From: Endothia cerciana
Taxonomy: Eukaryota; Ascomycota; Sordariomycetes; Diaporthales; Cryphonectriaceae
Direction of reading: 5' to 3'
DNA: 64,000 bases
NCBI GenBank assembly: GCA_026119935.1
Contig: JALRMH010000002.1
Span: 620,001 to 684,000 of the forward strand
In this document: in pieces, positions 11,127 to 22,197 of the stretch
Position numbering within the stretch: the stretch's first letter is position 1
Layout: every line of letters starts with the position of its first letter
The notes under the pieces: generated by a model
Seen by the model: the letters and a program-made list of their open reading frames with translations, nothing else
The model's database searches: none
What the model was told of the DNA's origin: nothing
Position numbers and translations under genes: made by a program

Positions 11127-12937
11127 ATGATGAAGTCAACCGCTCTGCTCCTTGCCGCTAGCTGGGCCACGCCTATCTGTGCCTCTCAGACGCCAGGAGC
11201 GTTGAAGCTAGAAATTGCTCGGTCCAAAACATATGCGCCGTCGCTGGTGAAGCGTGACGGTGGTTCAGTGCTCGGAAGGCTCACGAATGCTGAGAATGGG
11301 AGTCTTTACACGATAAATGTCACTGTCGGCACACCTCCACAGAGCTTGACTCTGCAACTAGACACCGGCTCGTCAGACACTTGGTTGCCTTCGTCCAACA
11401 CTTCGACATGCCTGGCTGGAAATTGCACGCTAGGCAGCTGTGAGTTCCGCCCTCGAACAGTACTTTGTCAGGGCACCCAAACACATTGAGACTAACCTGC
11501 ACGTTACGTGTAGACGACATGTCAAAGTCGAGCACGGCTGAAGAGGACCTGCCAGGAGAATTCACGGTCGTCTATGGAGACAACTCAGGCGCGAGCGGTG
11601 ACTACATTGTCAGTCACCTACGCATTTCCTAGCCACTCGAACAATTTATATTGACAGGGCTCCTACCTGTAGACCGATGTACTCAGGCTCGGGGGCGCGA
11701 CTGTGTCTAACCTTACAATGGGCTATGCAACGACAATGAACGATAATTCCTATGGCTTGGTTGGAGTCGGGTATCCAGCCACAGAGGGAGTCCCTAATGT
11801 GGAATCCGAATATCCCAACCTTCCGTATCAGCTGGCGGCACAGAATATCACCAATACCGTAGCATACAGTCTGTGGCTGAACGATCTAGGTGTGTTGCTG
11901 CTCAGTTGCGAGACTATCTAGCTGCGGGATCCGGCTAATCTCCAATCTTCTCATGCGACTAGATTCGTCTACAGGACAGGTGTTATTTGGGGCAGTTGAT
12001 ACAGCCCAATATCAAGGCAGCCTCACCCTTTTAGACTTCTGGCAGACGCAGGCCAACGATACAACAATTGGGCGCTTCCTCGTCGTGCTTTCTGGGATGA
12101 CGGCCGTGAGCAACACCTCTTCCGATGTCTTGGGCTCTGGATATTTCCCGACCAAGGCGCTGCTGGACTCCGGCACCACAACCACGTATCTCCCCGACGA
12201 CCTTGCAGCCCAGGTGTATGCGGAAGTCAATGCTACTTTCGTTGAGAGCCTTGGTGTTGCGGTCATCCCTTGCGACTTTTATAGTAGCTTGGGATATTTC
12301 TCCTTCGAGTTGGGCGGCAGTGGTGGCGCGGTTGTCAACGTCTCCATGAATGAGCTCGTCAACCTCAACATGTCAGCCGTCGTAGATGGGGAAGTTGTCT
12401 GCAGTTTCGGAATTTCTCCTGCAAGTATCGGACCTGGGTACGTCTCGTCTCACCCTCTGAACAAGTATGGCTTAGATGCGCAACCTCTAGGTCCAGGGCT
12501 TGTCAGGGCTTCCGCGTCATGTTCAACACCTTCGTGGCCCACACTGATCCTGAATGTCATACAGCGTTGTTATCCTCGGCGACACTTTCCTGAGATCAGC
12601 CTATGTTGTTTACGACCTAGTCAATAATCAGGCTGCCATCGCCCAGACGAGCTTCAACGCCACGGGTTCAAACATCGTGACGTTTGCCAGCATGGGCGCT
12701 CCGGTGCCCTCTGCGACCCTGGCGCCCGACAGTGGAAATGCTACTGCCTTGATTGCAGGAGCCGTGACAACCACAGCCACGGCTTTCCCTGCAGCATCCG
12801 GGTTCGCGGACACTACCAGTTCTTCTAGCAGCTCGAAGTCCGCCGGTGTGGCCTTGCGGCCGTGTCAAGGGCTTCTAGGCTTGGTTTTGGCGTCTGGCCT
12901 GGCCATGGTATCCGGATCTGTCTTCTTTGTCGCATGA
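11127..12937 (+). CDS. Secreted pepsin-like aspartic protease, probably GPI-anchored (yapsin type)
   Basis: Five exons are inferred: 11127-11439, 11514-11608, 11673-11889, 11963-12437 and 12565-12937 (490 residues). Residues 1-19 look like a signal peptide and a KR site at 42-43 could end the propeptide. The two catalytic motifs are DTGSSDTW (D79) and LLDSGTTTTY (D277); the ILGDTFLRSAYVVYD block near the C-terminus is typical of family A1. The end is a Ser-rich linker followed by a hydrophobic tail finishing VFFVA, as in GPI-anchored fungal yapsins that process cell-wall proteins. The second intron uses a weak GTCAGT donor, so that junction is the least certain. Confidence 0.88.
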
Positions 12938-13473
12938 TCATGTTTGTACTCCTCTGTGACATATTCTCTGTTTCTCCTCGAGAGAGAATGAGCCGCAAGT
13001 GTAGGTTCCTTTTGATCTGCCCTAAACTTTCAAGTCGTACTAATTATTATTCAAGAATTGTAGTTCCAGATGCTGCAATGGATTGACAGAATCAGTGAAT
13101 TGTCGCACGTAAGGGGGAACTGCTTGGCATAATCTCCTCCCAGTAGCGTTACCTGACTTCCTAGATAACTTCAATCATGTTAGTTCGGGATGACAAGTAA
13201 TCAACTCAAGCCTGTACATGTGTAATGATACAGAGGTAGCATAATTATGAAAACCTTACATCAAAGGGGCAAAGTATGATTTAAGTATACTAGCGAAATC
13301 GTGACTGCTATTACAGGGGCGGGAAACAAAGCAACCATCCGCTGACAATCTTCTACCTAGCATGAGGTGGACGCATATTACTACTACGCATCGGCGAGAA
13401 ATATCATTGTCTGAGATACATGGTTACCTTGCATAACTCAGTCGCACAACCAAACCCCAGGTCAAAGTTGTTT
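12938..13473. other. Intergenic region
   Basis: AT-richer spacer between two convergent genes (protease on plus, small motif gene on minus). It should contain both 3' UTRs. No other signal was seen. Confidence 0.5.
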
Positions 13474-13758
13474 CTAATTGCCCTTCACGCGTCCATCAGG
13501 CTTGCTATCTTTGGTGAGGCCATCAATTTCAGCGGGTTTGTACGTATCGCCGCCGCCGCTGTCGGACAAACTTCCAAGACCACCACTGGCCTTGCCACCT
13601 TGTTGGCCGGCCTCGTGGGGGTCGACCGGCGCCGACGCGCTTGTCCGGCTGACCGTCTTGGCGCAGGCCGTCGTTCTCTGAGCATCGAATTAGCTTGAAT
13701 TTGGCACGTAAAGGTTATGCTTTTGAGATATAATACCTGTTAGCTTGTAGTCGGACAT
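13474..13758 (-). pseudogene. Small two-repeat DGL-KDG-PD-RV protein gene, apparently frameshifted
   Basis: On the minus strand, exon 1 (13758-13737, MSDYKLT) joins exon 2 (from 13677) across a 59-nt intron with GTATTA, GCTAAT and CTCAG signals. Exon 2 reads ENDGLRQDGQPDKRV. At about 13627 a one-base shift is needed to continue as VDPHEAGQQGGKASGG, a Gly/Ser linker, then YKPAEIDGLTKDSKPDGRV and KGN before a stop at 13476-13474. The two copies of YKxxExDGLxxDxxPDxRV flanking an EAGQQGG segment resemble small hydrophilic stress/conidiation proteins of filamentous fungi (from memory, not searched). The shift may be a real deletion or a sequence error; the intact promoter and splice signals leave both possible. 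Confidence 0.65.
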
Positions 13759-15161
13759 GTTGCAGAGTATCGTCTTCGGCGGGACAAGTTTATGAGTCGC
13801 AAAAGAGTCATAGAAATCTGTAGAAGTGTTCTGAGTCCAGATGAAGCTGAAAGATGATTGGAAAAGATCGTGCTGGAGTCCGAAGAAAGCTTCCTTATAT
13901 AATCAGATCAGACACTACAGGCTGGCAGTCGTCATGGAGCGAATGCGCCGAGGACGCCTTTTTTGAAGTCTAATACTGGCGATGTATGACGCTCGCAATT
14001 CTCATCGTTTTGGGCTGTTTCTATGCATGTAGTTAATCGCTCGAGCTGCTGAAATAGCAATATCAGTGCTGAAAAGACACCATATCGTCTCATGCAACCC
14101 GTGGGCGCGTTTTCAGTGATCGTGTCATCTGGAACTTTGTGAGCGCTCCTCTCGTGATCACGTCGTCATCACTATGGCCTTGCTTGAGCATATCAAGCTT
14201 TCTACCCCAGCATTATCAGCTCTTGAGTTTCCCTCTCTGTTCATTGCACCGGGACCCAGAGGGCCTCCGTCCCCCGCGGCGGCAGCAGATCGCTTACAAT
14301 CCTCTACTCTTTGGCCTCGCTCAGATTTCCAATATTCATCTATCGTGCGTACTCTCCTCGAGGACGTTCGTTGAATTGGGACGGCTAATCGTCGGCACCT
14401 TCGTCGGCTCTCCACTGCAGGAGAAGAGGGTGACGGAGGCATAAGAATCTCCGGGGCCGTGGGAGTGGGCCCGAGGCCGTTGGGCGGCTTTGACGGCCAT
14501 TGGCGCGGATAGTAGCTCTACTAGTTCTCTTGAAGGCCCCGTGATAATCCACCGTACATAGGCATTATTTCTCCATTGTGGAGTCCCCGCGCTACCCCAA
14601 CATCTCCACGGACTTTGTATACCGGGTTCCCCAGATCCAGGTGGTGTACCGGTTAACGTTCACATCCAACGGTCAGGGGCACGATCCGGCACGATCTTCC
14701 ACACTTAGCAGCTCGTGCTTTCGGCCTGCGTCGCCATCTCGGGGCAAAGATGCTGTTGGGGGTGATCGGCCTGTCGCCACGACACCTCGTGACCTCCTGC
14801 GTAACGCGCCGAGGGCTGTATCCTCCACGCTTCTCGCCGAACCATGCGGTGTGAGATGGAGGGCCCCATTTTCTCCAAAAAGCCGGCGCTAGGCGACGTG
14901 GAGGGGGCCTGAGGGTCTCGATATCTCATTGATGCGCCTGTCTGCGCCCTGGGACGCGCCATGAGGTTGTATCCGGGTTGGAGGCCGGTGGTGCTGTTGA
15001 GGGGAGACGCGCCTCCATGCCAGGTCGAGCGAGGGCCGAGAACAAGATGATCTTGGAGTACATCTTAAAAGGGACAGGATGATCCCATTCCTGTTCCTGG
15101 AGCCCGCCACATGCCTCCTCCTCACCAGCAGCGTCGACCCTTCCTGCGTATGCCCTTCACC
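13759..15161. other. Intergenic region between divergent genes
   Basis: About 1.4 kb shared upstream region of the minus-strand small gene and the plus-strand GH51 gene. One GGCTAA element (14383-14388), the core recognised by XlnR/Xyr1-type activators of plant-wall enzymes, was seen, but a single copy is weak evidence. No coding sequence is supported. Confidence 0.45.
13895..13902 (-). promoter_or_regulatory. Candidate TATA box of the small two-repeat gene
   Basis: TTATATAA lies about 137 nt upstream of the minus-strand ATG at 13758, a normal distance for a fungal TATA box allowing a 5' UTR of roughly 100 nt. The motif is palindromic, so strand is assigned only from the gene's position. Confidence 0.4.
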
Positions 15162-17411
15162 ATGGCGCGTCTGTCTTTTCTGTCTGCCTCCCTTCTTGTG
15201 GGAGGTGCTGCGGCCGTAACACTCTCTGTGGCCTCGTCGGGCGGAAACGCCACCTCTGGTTACCAGTATGGTCTCATGTTCGAGGACATCAACCACGGCG
15301 GTGACGGCGGAATGTAGGATGCCTCCTCCTGGCGGACTATCCGGGCGTGATAATTGTCTCTGATATCTGTAGTTACGCCGAGTTGATTCAGAACCGGGCC
15401 TTCCAGGGCTCTACCGAATACCCATCTACTCTCGATCCATGGACAGCTGTCGGCTCCGCCTCACTTGCCTTGGACAACAGTTCCAACCCTCTGTCGTGGG
15501 CTTTGCCTACCTCCGTAGCGGTGACAGCTTCGGCCGATGGTGCTGCTGGCGTTCAGAACCCGGGCTGGTGGGGAAGTGAGTGGTCTCCTTTAGGATAATT
15601 GGCTCTTCCCGCTCCTATTCTTCATGCCCGGTCCTTAGGGCGTGAGTCCGGTGGTCACCCGCTAACAGCTTGTGTGGAAAGTCGACGTCTCGGCCTCTAG
15701 CACCTACTCAGGAAGCTTCTACGTCCTTGGGGGGTACACGGGGAACTTCACAGCAAGCCTCGTGTCCGATACCAACGCTACGCTCGCCTCCGCCACGATC
15801 ACAGGCTCATCCAGTGCAGACTCCTGGACACAGTTCAGCTACGAGCTCACGCCACCAGCCGACGCCTCGAACATCAACAACACCTTCTCGCTGACCTTCG
15901 ATGCTACGGCTGGCGACGTCCTGAACTTCAACCTCATCAGCCTGTTCCCGCCCACGTACAAAAACACCCCGAATGGCAACAGACCGGATCTTATGGAGGC
16001 CCTGGCTGCCCTGAACGCGAAACATTTCCGTATCCCCGGTGGCAACAACCTCGAGGGCGAGGATCCGCCGTACTGGTGGATCTGGAACAACACCATCGGT
16101 AACCTGACAGACCGGCCTGGCCGCCCCGGAACCTGGGACTATGAGAACACTGACGGGCTCGGGCTGGTCGAATACATGCTCTGGTGTCAGGATCTCGGCC
16201 TCGAGCCCGTCCTCGCGGTCTGGTCCGGCGAATACCTGGACGAGACGATCATCTCCGAGGCCGACCTCGAGCCCTACGTCCAGAGCGCCCTCGACGAGCT
16301 CGAGTTCCTCATGGGCGACTCGTCAACCACGTACGGCGCGCAGCGCATTGCCCTTGGGTACACGGACCCTTTCACCATCAAGTTCGTTGAGGTCGGAAAC
16401 GAGGACGACCTGAACGGTGGGGAGGACAGCTATATCGACTACCGATTCAAGATATTCTACGGTACGTCATTGAATAGTCACATACTTATGCCCACAGCAC
16501 TGAAGGCGGCCCGCTAATCAACGCCTTTTCTCCCCCCCCCCCCCTACAGATGCTATCTCGGCCGCTTACCCAGATATCCTGATCTTCAGCTCTCTTGCGG
16601 ATCTGAGCTGGACTTATGAGTCGTGCGGACAAGACTACCACCAGTACACCCTGCCGAACTACTTCGTCGGACAGTTCAACTTCTTCGACAACCTGCCCGC
16701 GGGCAATCCGATCCAGGTGGGCGAGTTCGCCGTGGTTCAAAACAACACGAACAACGTGAGCGACACTACCAACTGGGACGACGCCAAGAAGTGAGTTTAC
16801 CGTCCTGCTCGACGTGCATCTTCATCCTGACTAAACGACCCCCCCCCCCTCCCCTTCCTTTTAGTCCCTGGCCCTACTGGATCGGCTCCGTCTCGGAGGC
16901 CGTCTTCGTCATTGGCATGGAGCGCAACGCCGACCGGGTCTGGGGCTGGTCCTACGCGCCCCTCCTGCAGAACCTCAACTCGTACGAGTGGTCGCCCGAC
17001 CTGATCTCCTTCACGGCGGACCAGAGCCAGACGGTGACCAGCACCTCGTACGAGGTGCTCAAGCTCTTCGGCAACGCGGCCTTCACGTCCAACCTGCCCG
17101 CGGACACGAGCGACGACTTCGGGCCGGCGTACTGGGTGGCCGGCGTGGACAACGCGACGAGCACGTACTACGTCAAGGCGGCGGTGTACAACAGCACGGC
17201 GGACGTGGACTTCAACGTCACGTTCGAGGGCGTCGGCAGCGGGTCGGCGGCGACGCTGACGGTGCTGACCGCCCCGGACGGGTACAGCTACAACAGCATC
17301 GGCTCCGTGGAGGTCGTCACCACGACGAGCAGCCTGACGGCGGACTCGGGCGGGGCCTTCAGCTTCAGCCTGCCAAACCTGAGCGTCGCGCTGTTGGCCG
17401 CGACGTCCTGA
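15162..17411 (+). CDS. Secreted alpha-L-arabinofuranosidase, glycoside hydrolase family 51
   Basis: Five exons, 15162-15313, 15373-15575, 15682-16461, 16550-16790 and 16865-17411, encode 640 residues, the usual fungal GH51 length. A signal peptide covers about residues 1-19. YGLMFEDINHGGDGG and ELIQNRAFQG open the catalytic region; FRIPGGNNLEGE and WDYENTDGLGL are family blocks. The acid/base Glu is in KFVEVGNEDD (E359) and the nucleophile in IQVGEFAV (E437). It releases terminal arabinose from arabinan, arabinoxylan and arabinogalactan outside the cell. The third acceptor is preceded by a C14 tract and the fourth by a C10 tract. Start 15162 is preferred over the in-frame upstream ATGs at 15111 and 15150 because it begins the signal peptide. 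It is in tandem with a GH35 beta-galactosidase. Confidence 0.93.
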
Positions 17412-17461
17412 GAGGCGTCTTCTCTGGTGTGTGTGAAGGAGAGCGTTAATTAGTGGCACAT

Positions 17462-17510
17462 GCACATATATAAATAATATTTATATATATATATATATAT
17501 ATACACATAG
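17462..17510. repeat. (TA)n microsatellite
   Basis: Imperfect then perfect TA dinucleotides just after the GH51 stop codon, likely in its 3' UTR or terminator region. Confidence 0.8.
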
Positions 17511-18242
17511 CATTTTCACCAAGTATGTATACAGGCATGACCTTCCTCGGTTTATCATCGTCTTCCCGCCATGACTGTGAACAACCTCCTCACCTCCCTC
17601 CGTCCCTCTTTTGCTGTTGCTATCGGGATATGTATCTACTCCGCACCCAATCTCTTGGGCCCATTCATCACATGTTTTTGCTACCAGGGGAGCTGCCCCC
17701 CCCCCCCCCCAAATTAAATTAAAAAAAGTCCAGGAGGACTCAGGACAAGGTCGTCCGCCCTCGAAATCACACCACAGGCACGACACGGCACGGACAGCAT
17801 GCTGCAGTAAGATGTACATCCAGGAAGATGGGAGGAGGGGGAGGCGAGGCGAGGGTTGCAGTGGTAGGGTTACAGGGCGTCAAAGCCGCTACTGTTCTCT
17901 TGGAGAAAACCGACAAGGGCGTCCCCTCATTCCTGATTTCCCCCCTCGCGATGATCCGAACTCCTCGACCCATCTCTCGGCGAGGCAATCATCATTTGGG
18001 CCCCAGCAAGGTTCATGCGCGAGCCCACCGTCCCCACGCCTCCCCCAACCTCTCTCTGCAGGGGAAGATACCCCAATATCGTTGGAGGTGCGCCCCAATC
18101 ACGAGCACACCACGGGGACGAGTCCTGCACGTCAACCTCGTTAAAGGGCATCGTCCCCTGCTCGTTCTTCATGGCGGCTTGCCTTCCTAGCCGGACGCGC
18201 TTCGTTTATGCTCGATGATGCCACGGCCCGGGGAACACCAAG

Positions 18243-18443
18243 TTAGCCTAAGTTCCACCAACCAAGGGGTTGTGCCAATGGTCGCCTCTCGCGCTGGCGC
18301 TATGGACCCCGGTACCTCGGCGACGTTGCAGTGATCCCCCAAAAGCTTGTCCGAGCAATTACGGCTCCGCGGCCGGGGGGGGGGGGGGCGGAAGGGATGC
18401 TTCGATACCACGTCCAGCAGAAAGCCCGAGTTGGGGTTTAGCC
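18243..18443 (-). promoter_or_regulatory. Two candidate XlnR/Xyr1 sites upstream of the GH35 gene
   Basis: GGCTAA at 18248-18243 and GGCTAAA at 18443-18437 (both read on the minus strand) match the published core of the fungal xylanolytic activator binding site. The second lies about 200 bp before the beta-galactosidase ATG. Six- and seven-base matches occur by chance, so this is suggestive only. Confidence 0.3.
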
Positions 18444-18643
18444 ATGGCCAGGCAAGGTGATATCCTCGCCTGTCCTCGCAGCCCATCCGGCCCCGTGAGC
18501 CCCGGATGGGTCCTCCCTTGTCTGTGAAGGCTCATTTAGGGAGACGAGCACCGCCAACACCCCTCTCCAGCTAAAGCCCGTCTTGAAGGGTTGGACCGCA
18601 AGCCCTGGCGTGGTCAAGGGAGAACGAACACACCGTCGTCACG

Positions 18644-21600
18644 ATGAGGCTCACCAGCATCACCCCCCCCCTCGCGCTCCTGGGCGCCGCCGCGCATGCC
18701 CTCAGCGGGCGGCCCTCGGGGCTCTTCCACCCGGACCGCCGCGAGCTCCTCCAGGACGTCGTCACCTTCGACAACTACTCGCTCCTCATCAACGGCGAGC
18801 GGCTCATGGTCTTCTCGGGCGAGTTCCACCCGTTCCGCCTGCCCGTGCCCTCTCTGTGGCTCGACGTCTTCCAGAAGGTCAAGGCCCTGGGCCTGAACAC
18901 CGTCTCCTTCTACCTGCACTGGGGCCTGCTGGAGGGCAAGAGCGGCGACTTCAACGCCGAGGCCGCGCTGGCCATCGAGCCGTTCCTGCAGGCCGCGCAG
19001 GAGGCGGGCCTGTATCTGATCGCGAGGCCGGGGCCGTATATAAGTGAGTAGTGGAGGAGGGGACGCGGGGGCGGGGCGACAGGGCCCGTGGCGATGATGA
19101 TCCGCTGACCGAGGGGGGGGGGGGGAGTACAGATGCCGAGGCCACGGGTGGTGGCTTTCCCGGCTGGCTGCAGAGGATCGAGGGGAAGCTGAGGACGAAT
19201 GCGACCGACTATCTGAACGCTACGAACAAGTACGTTGGTGTTCACCTGCCAGTCTTAAGATAAAAAGGACATGCGCCTCGGCCTGGCTACTAACACGACA
19301 CCAGCTACATGGCAAACGTGGGCGCGATCCTGGCCAAGTATCAGATCACCAACGGCGGCCCGATCATCCTCGTCCAGGTCGAGAATGAGTACACCGGTGC
19401 CACATCGGGCGTTGTGTTCCCGAATGGATACTACATGCAGTACATCGAGGACCAGCTCCGCAATGCTGGTATCGTTGTGCCTCTCGTCAACAACGATGCG
19501 GCGCCAGACGGACACAATGCTCCCGGGGCGGGGGTTGGACAGGTGGACATCTATGTGAGCTCCCAGGTCCGAGAGTAGCTTTCTGGTGTCTCTTTGACTA
19601 ACATGGAAACAGGGACAGTAGGCTTTTCCTGCGATACCCCACATATTCATCTTGCTGCTCTGCGCTGAGGCTCGGACGAGTGTCTGATGGGCATGTCTCC
19701 AATATCTGTCACCGTGACGGCGGCTTATCCTCTGCTATAGCGACTCCTACCCGTTGGGCTTCGACTGTGCCAATCCTTCAAGCTGGCCATCCGGGTCGAT
19801 CCCGACAGACTTTCGGGAACTACACCTCGAGCAAAGCCCGACTACGCCGTACCTGATCAATGAGTTCCAGGTCAGGACCCCCCCCATAGATGCCACACCG
19901 TGGCCAGGGAAAGGATGGGATGTGACTGACGCACGGGTTTACAGGGGGGCTCCTTTGATCCGCCGTCCGGTGCGGGATACGAGAAGTGTGCAGACCTCCT
20001 GAACATGGAATTCGAACGGGTCTTCCACAAGAACAACTACGCAGCGGGCGTGACAATCTTCAGTCTCTACATGGTATGTGGCTGAAACCTGCTCGTGCCA
20101 AATCTCGCCTCGTCTGACTGGGGATCATAGATCTTTGGCGGTACCAACTGGGGCAACATCCAATACCCTGGTGTTTATGCCTCGTATGACTACGGCTCTG
20201 CCATCAGCGAGAACCGTGCTGTCGACAGGGAGAAGTACTCCGAGCTCAAGCTCGAGGCAAACTTCCTCAAGGTCTCGCCCGGCTACCTGACCGCCGTTCC
20301 TGCGACTTCATACTCCACGGGTGTTTACAACACCAACGCTGCCATTGTGACCACGCCCCTGCTCGGCCCGGATGGCTCATTCTTCATCGTCAGGCATTCA
20401 GACTACACCTCCGAGGCCTCGGCCAACTACACACTGTCCCTGCCCACCTCAGCCGGGACCATCGACATCCCACAGCTCGGAGGATCCTTGACCCTGAACG
20501 GCCGGGACTCGAAGGTCCACGTGACCGACTACCCTGTGGGGGGCTCCAAGCTCCTCTACTCCACCGCTGAGGTCTTCACCTGGCAGGCTCTTGAGAACAG
20601 GACTGTCCTGGTCGTCTACGGCGGCGCTGACGAGCTTCACGAGCTGGCCGTGGTTGGGGCCTCGAACGGCTCGCTGGCTGAGGGCACTGGCGTTACGATC
20701 CAGCGGAGTAACGGTTCGCTTGTTGCGCAGTGGGAGACGTCCACCTCCAGAAGGATCCTTCAGGTCGGGGATCTATATATTTACATTCTTGGTATGTCCT
20801 TTGTCCCCCACGTTAGCCACCGGAGAGAGGCATGCTAACATGAACCAGATCGGAACAGCGCCTACAACTACTGGGTCCCCGAGCTCACCAGCGGAGCCCT
20901 CATCGTCGACGGGCCATACCTTGTGCGATCGGCCTCCGTCGACGGTTCCACCCTCTCCCTGAGCGCGGACTTCAACAAGACCACCGCCGTCGAGATCATC
21001 GGCGTGCCCTCAGGCGCTACTGGCCTCCAGGTCAACAACCAGACCCTGGGCTTCACCACGGACGCCCAGGGCTCGTGGAGCGCCAACGTCTCGTACTCGC
21101 CCCCGACCCTTGACACCCCGGACCTGTCCAGCGCCGTCTGGTACACCATCGACTCGCTCCCGGAGATCCAGGACTCGTACGACGACGGCGCCTGGCCAGA
21201 CGCGAACCACACCAACACCACCAACCCGGTCGGCTCGCCGCTCAAGACGCCCGTGTCCCTCTACGGCTCCGACTACGGGTTCAACACGGGCAGCCTGCTG
21301 TTCAGGGGCCACTTCGTCGCGTCGGGCGACGAGACCTCCCTCTCCCTCACCACGCAGGGCGGCGAGGCCTACGGCGCCTCCGTCTGGCTCAACGGGACCT
21401 TCCTGGGCTCCTGGGCCGCCGGCTACGGCGACACCCCCTCGGACTACACGCAGGAGCTCACCCTGCCGGGTGTCGCCGCCGGCCAGGCGTACGTCCTCAC
21501 CGTCCTGGTCGACAGCACGGGCCTCGACGAGAACGGCGAGGTCGGCGCGGACGAGGCCAAGGACCCGCGCGGGATCCTCGACTACACGTTCCCCACCGAC

Positions 21601-21859
21601 ATCGCGTGGAAGGTCACGGGGAACCTCGGCGGCGAGGACTACGCCGACCGCGTCCGCGGGCCGCTCAACGAGGGCGGCTTGTTCGTCGAGCGCCAGGGCT
21701 ACCACCAGCCGGGCCCGCCCCTCTCTGCCTTCGCCAACGGGAGCTCGCCCTTCGACGGCACCGCCGCCGCGGGCGTGTCGTTCTACACGACCAGCTTCAC
21801 CCTCTCCCTCCCCGCCGACGAGTGGGACGTCCCGCTGTCGCTGGTCTTCACCAACGACA

Positions 21860-21921
<62 letters not shown>

Positions 21922-22197
21922 GGGGCGCCGTACCGGTCGCTCATCTACGTCAACGGGTACCAGCTCGGGCGGTACACGAGCAACGTGGGCCCGCAGACGG
22001 CGTTCCCCATCCCCGAGGGCGTCCTGGACTACGGCGGGGAGAACTGGCTGGGCATCACGCTGTGGGCGCTGGGCAGCGAGGGGGCCCAGGTGCCGGGGCT
22101 GAGCTGGACCGTCGGGGCGACGCCCGCCTGGACGGGGCGGGAGACGCCGACGGCGGTGGAGGCGCCGGCCTGGACGGAGAGGCCCGGGGCTTACTAG
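18644..22197 (+). CDS. Secreted beta-galactosidase, glycoside hydrolase family 35
   Basis: Eight exons, 18644-19043, 19133-19229, 19305-19554, 19613-19617, 19741-19870, 19945-20073, 20131-20791 and 20849-22197, give 1006 residues, the normal fungal GH35 size. A signal peptide covers about residues 1-20. LMVFSGEFHPFRLP and NTVSFYLHWG are the N-terminal family blocks; the acid/base is the second Glu of QVENEY (E194) and the nucleophile is in LINEFQGGSFD (E292). The C-terminal half holds the beta-sandwich domains. Exon 4 is only GGACA, needed to restore YGHDSYPLGFDC. A run of 20 serines, all TCG, interrupts a C-terminal domain near residue 895. The enzyme removes terminal galactose from arabinogalactan or pectic galactan; it follows the GH51 gene in the same orientation. 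Confidence 0.93.
21862..21921 (+). repeat. (TCG)20 trinucleotide repeat inside the GH35 coding sequence
   Basis: Twenty uninterrupted TCG codons, read as polyserine between NDT and GAPYRSL. Length is a multiple of three, so frame is kept; the purity suggests recent slippage. Confidence 0.95.

Larger units (their letters stand above)
17412..18643. other. Intergenic region between the two glycosidase genes
   Basis: Contains an AT microsatellite (17462-17510), C14 near 17697 and a G13 tract near 18377. Several ORFs up to 177 codons overlap each other on both strands without recognisable motifs and are taken as chance. It must include the GH51 terminator and the GH35 promoter. Confidence 0.55.
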
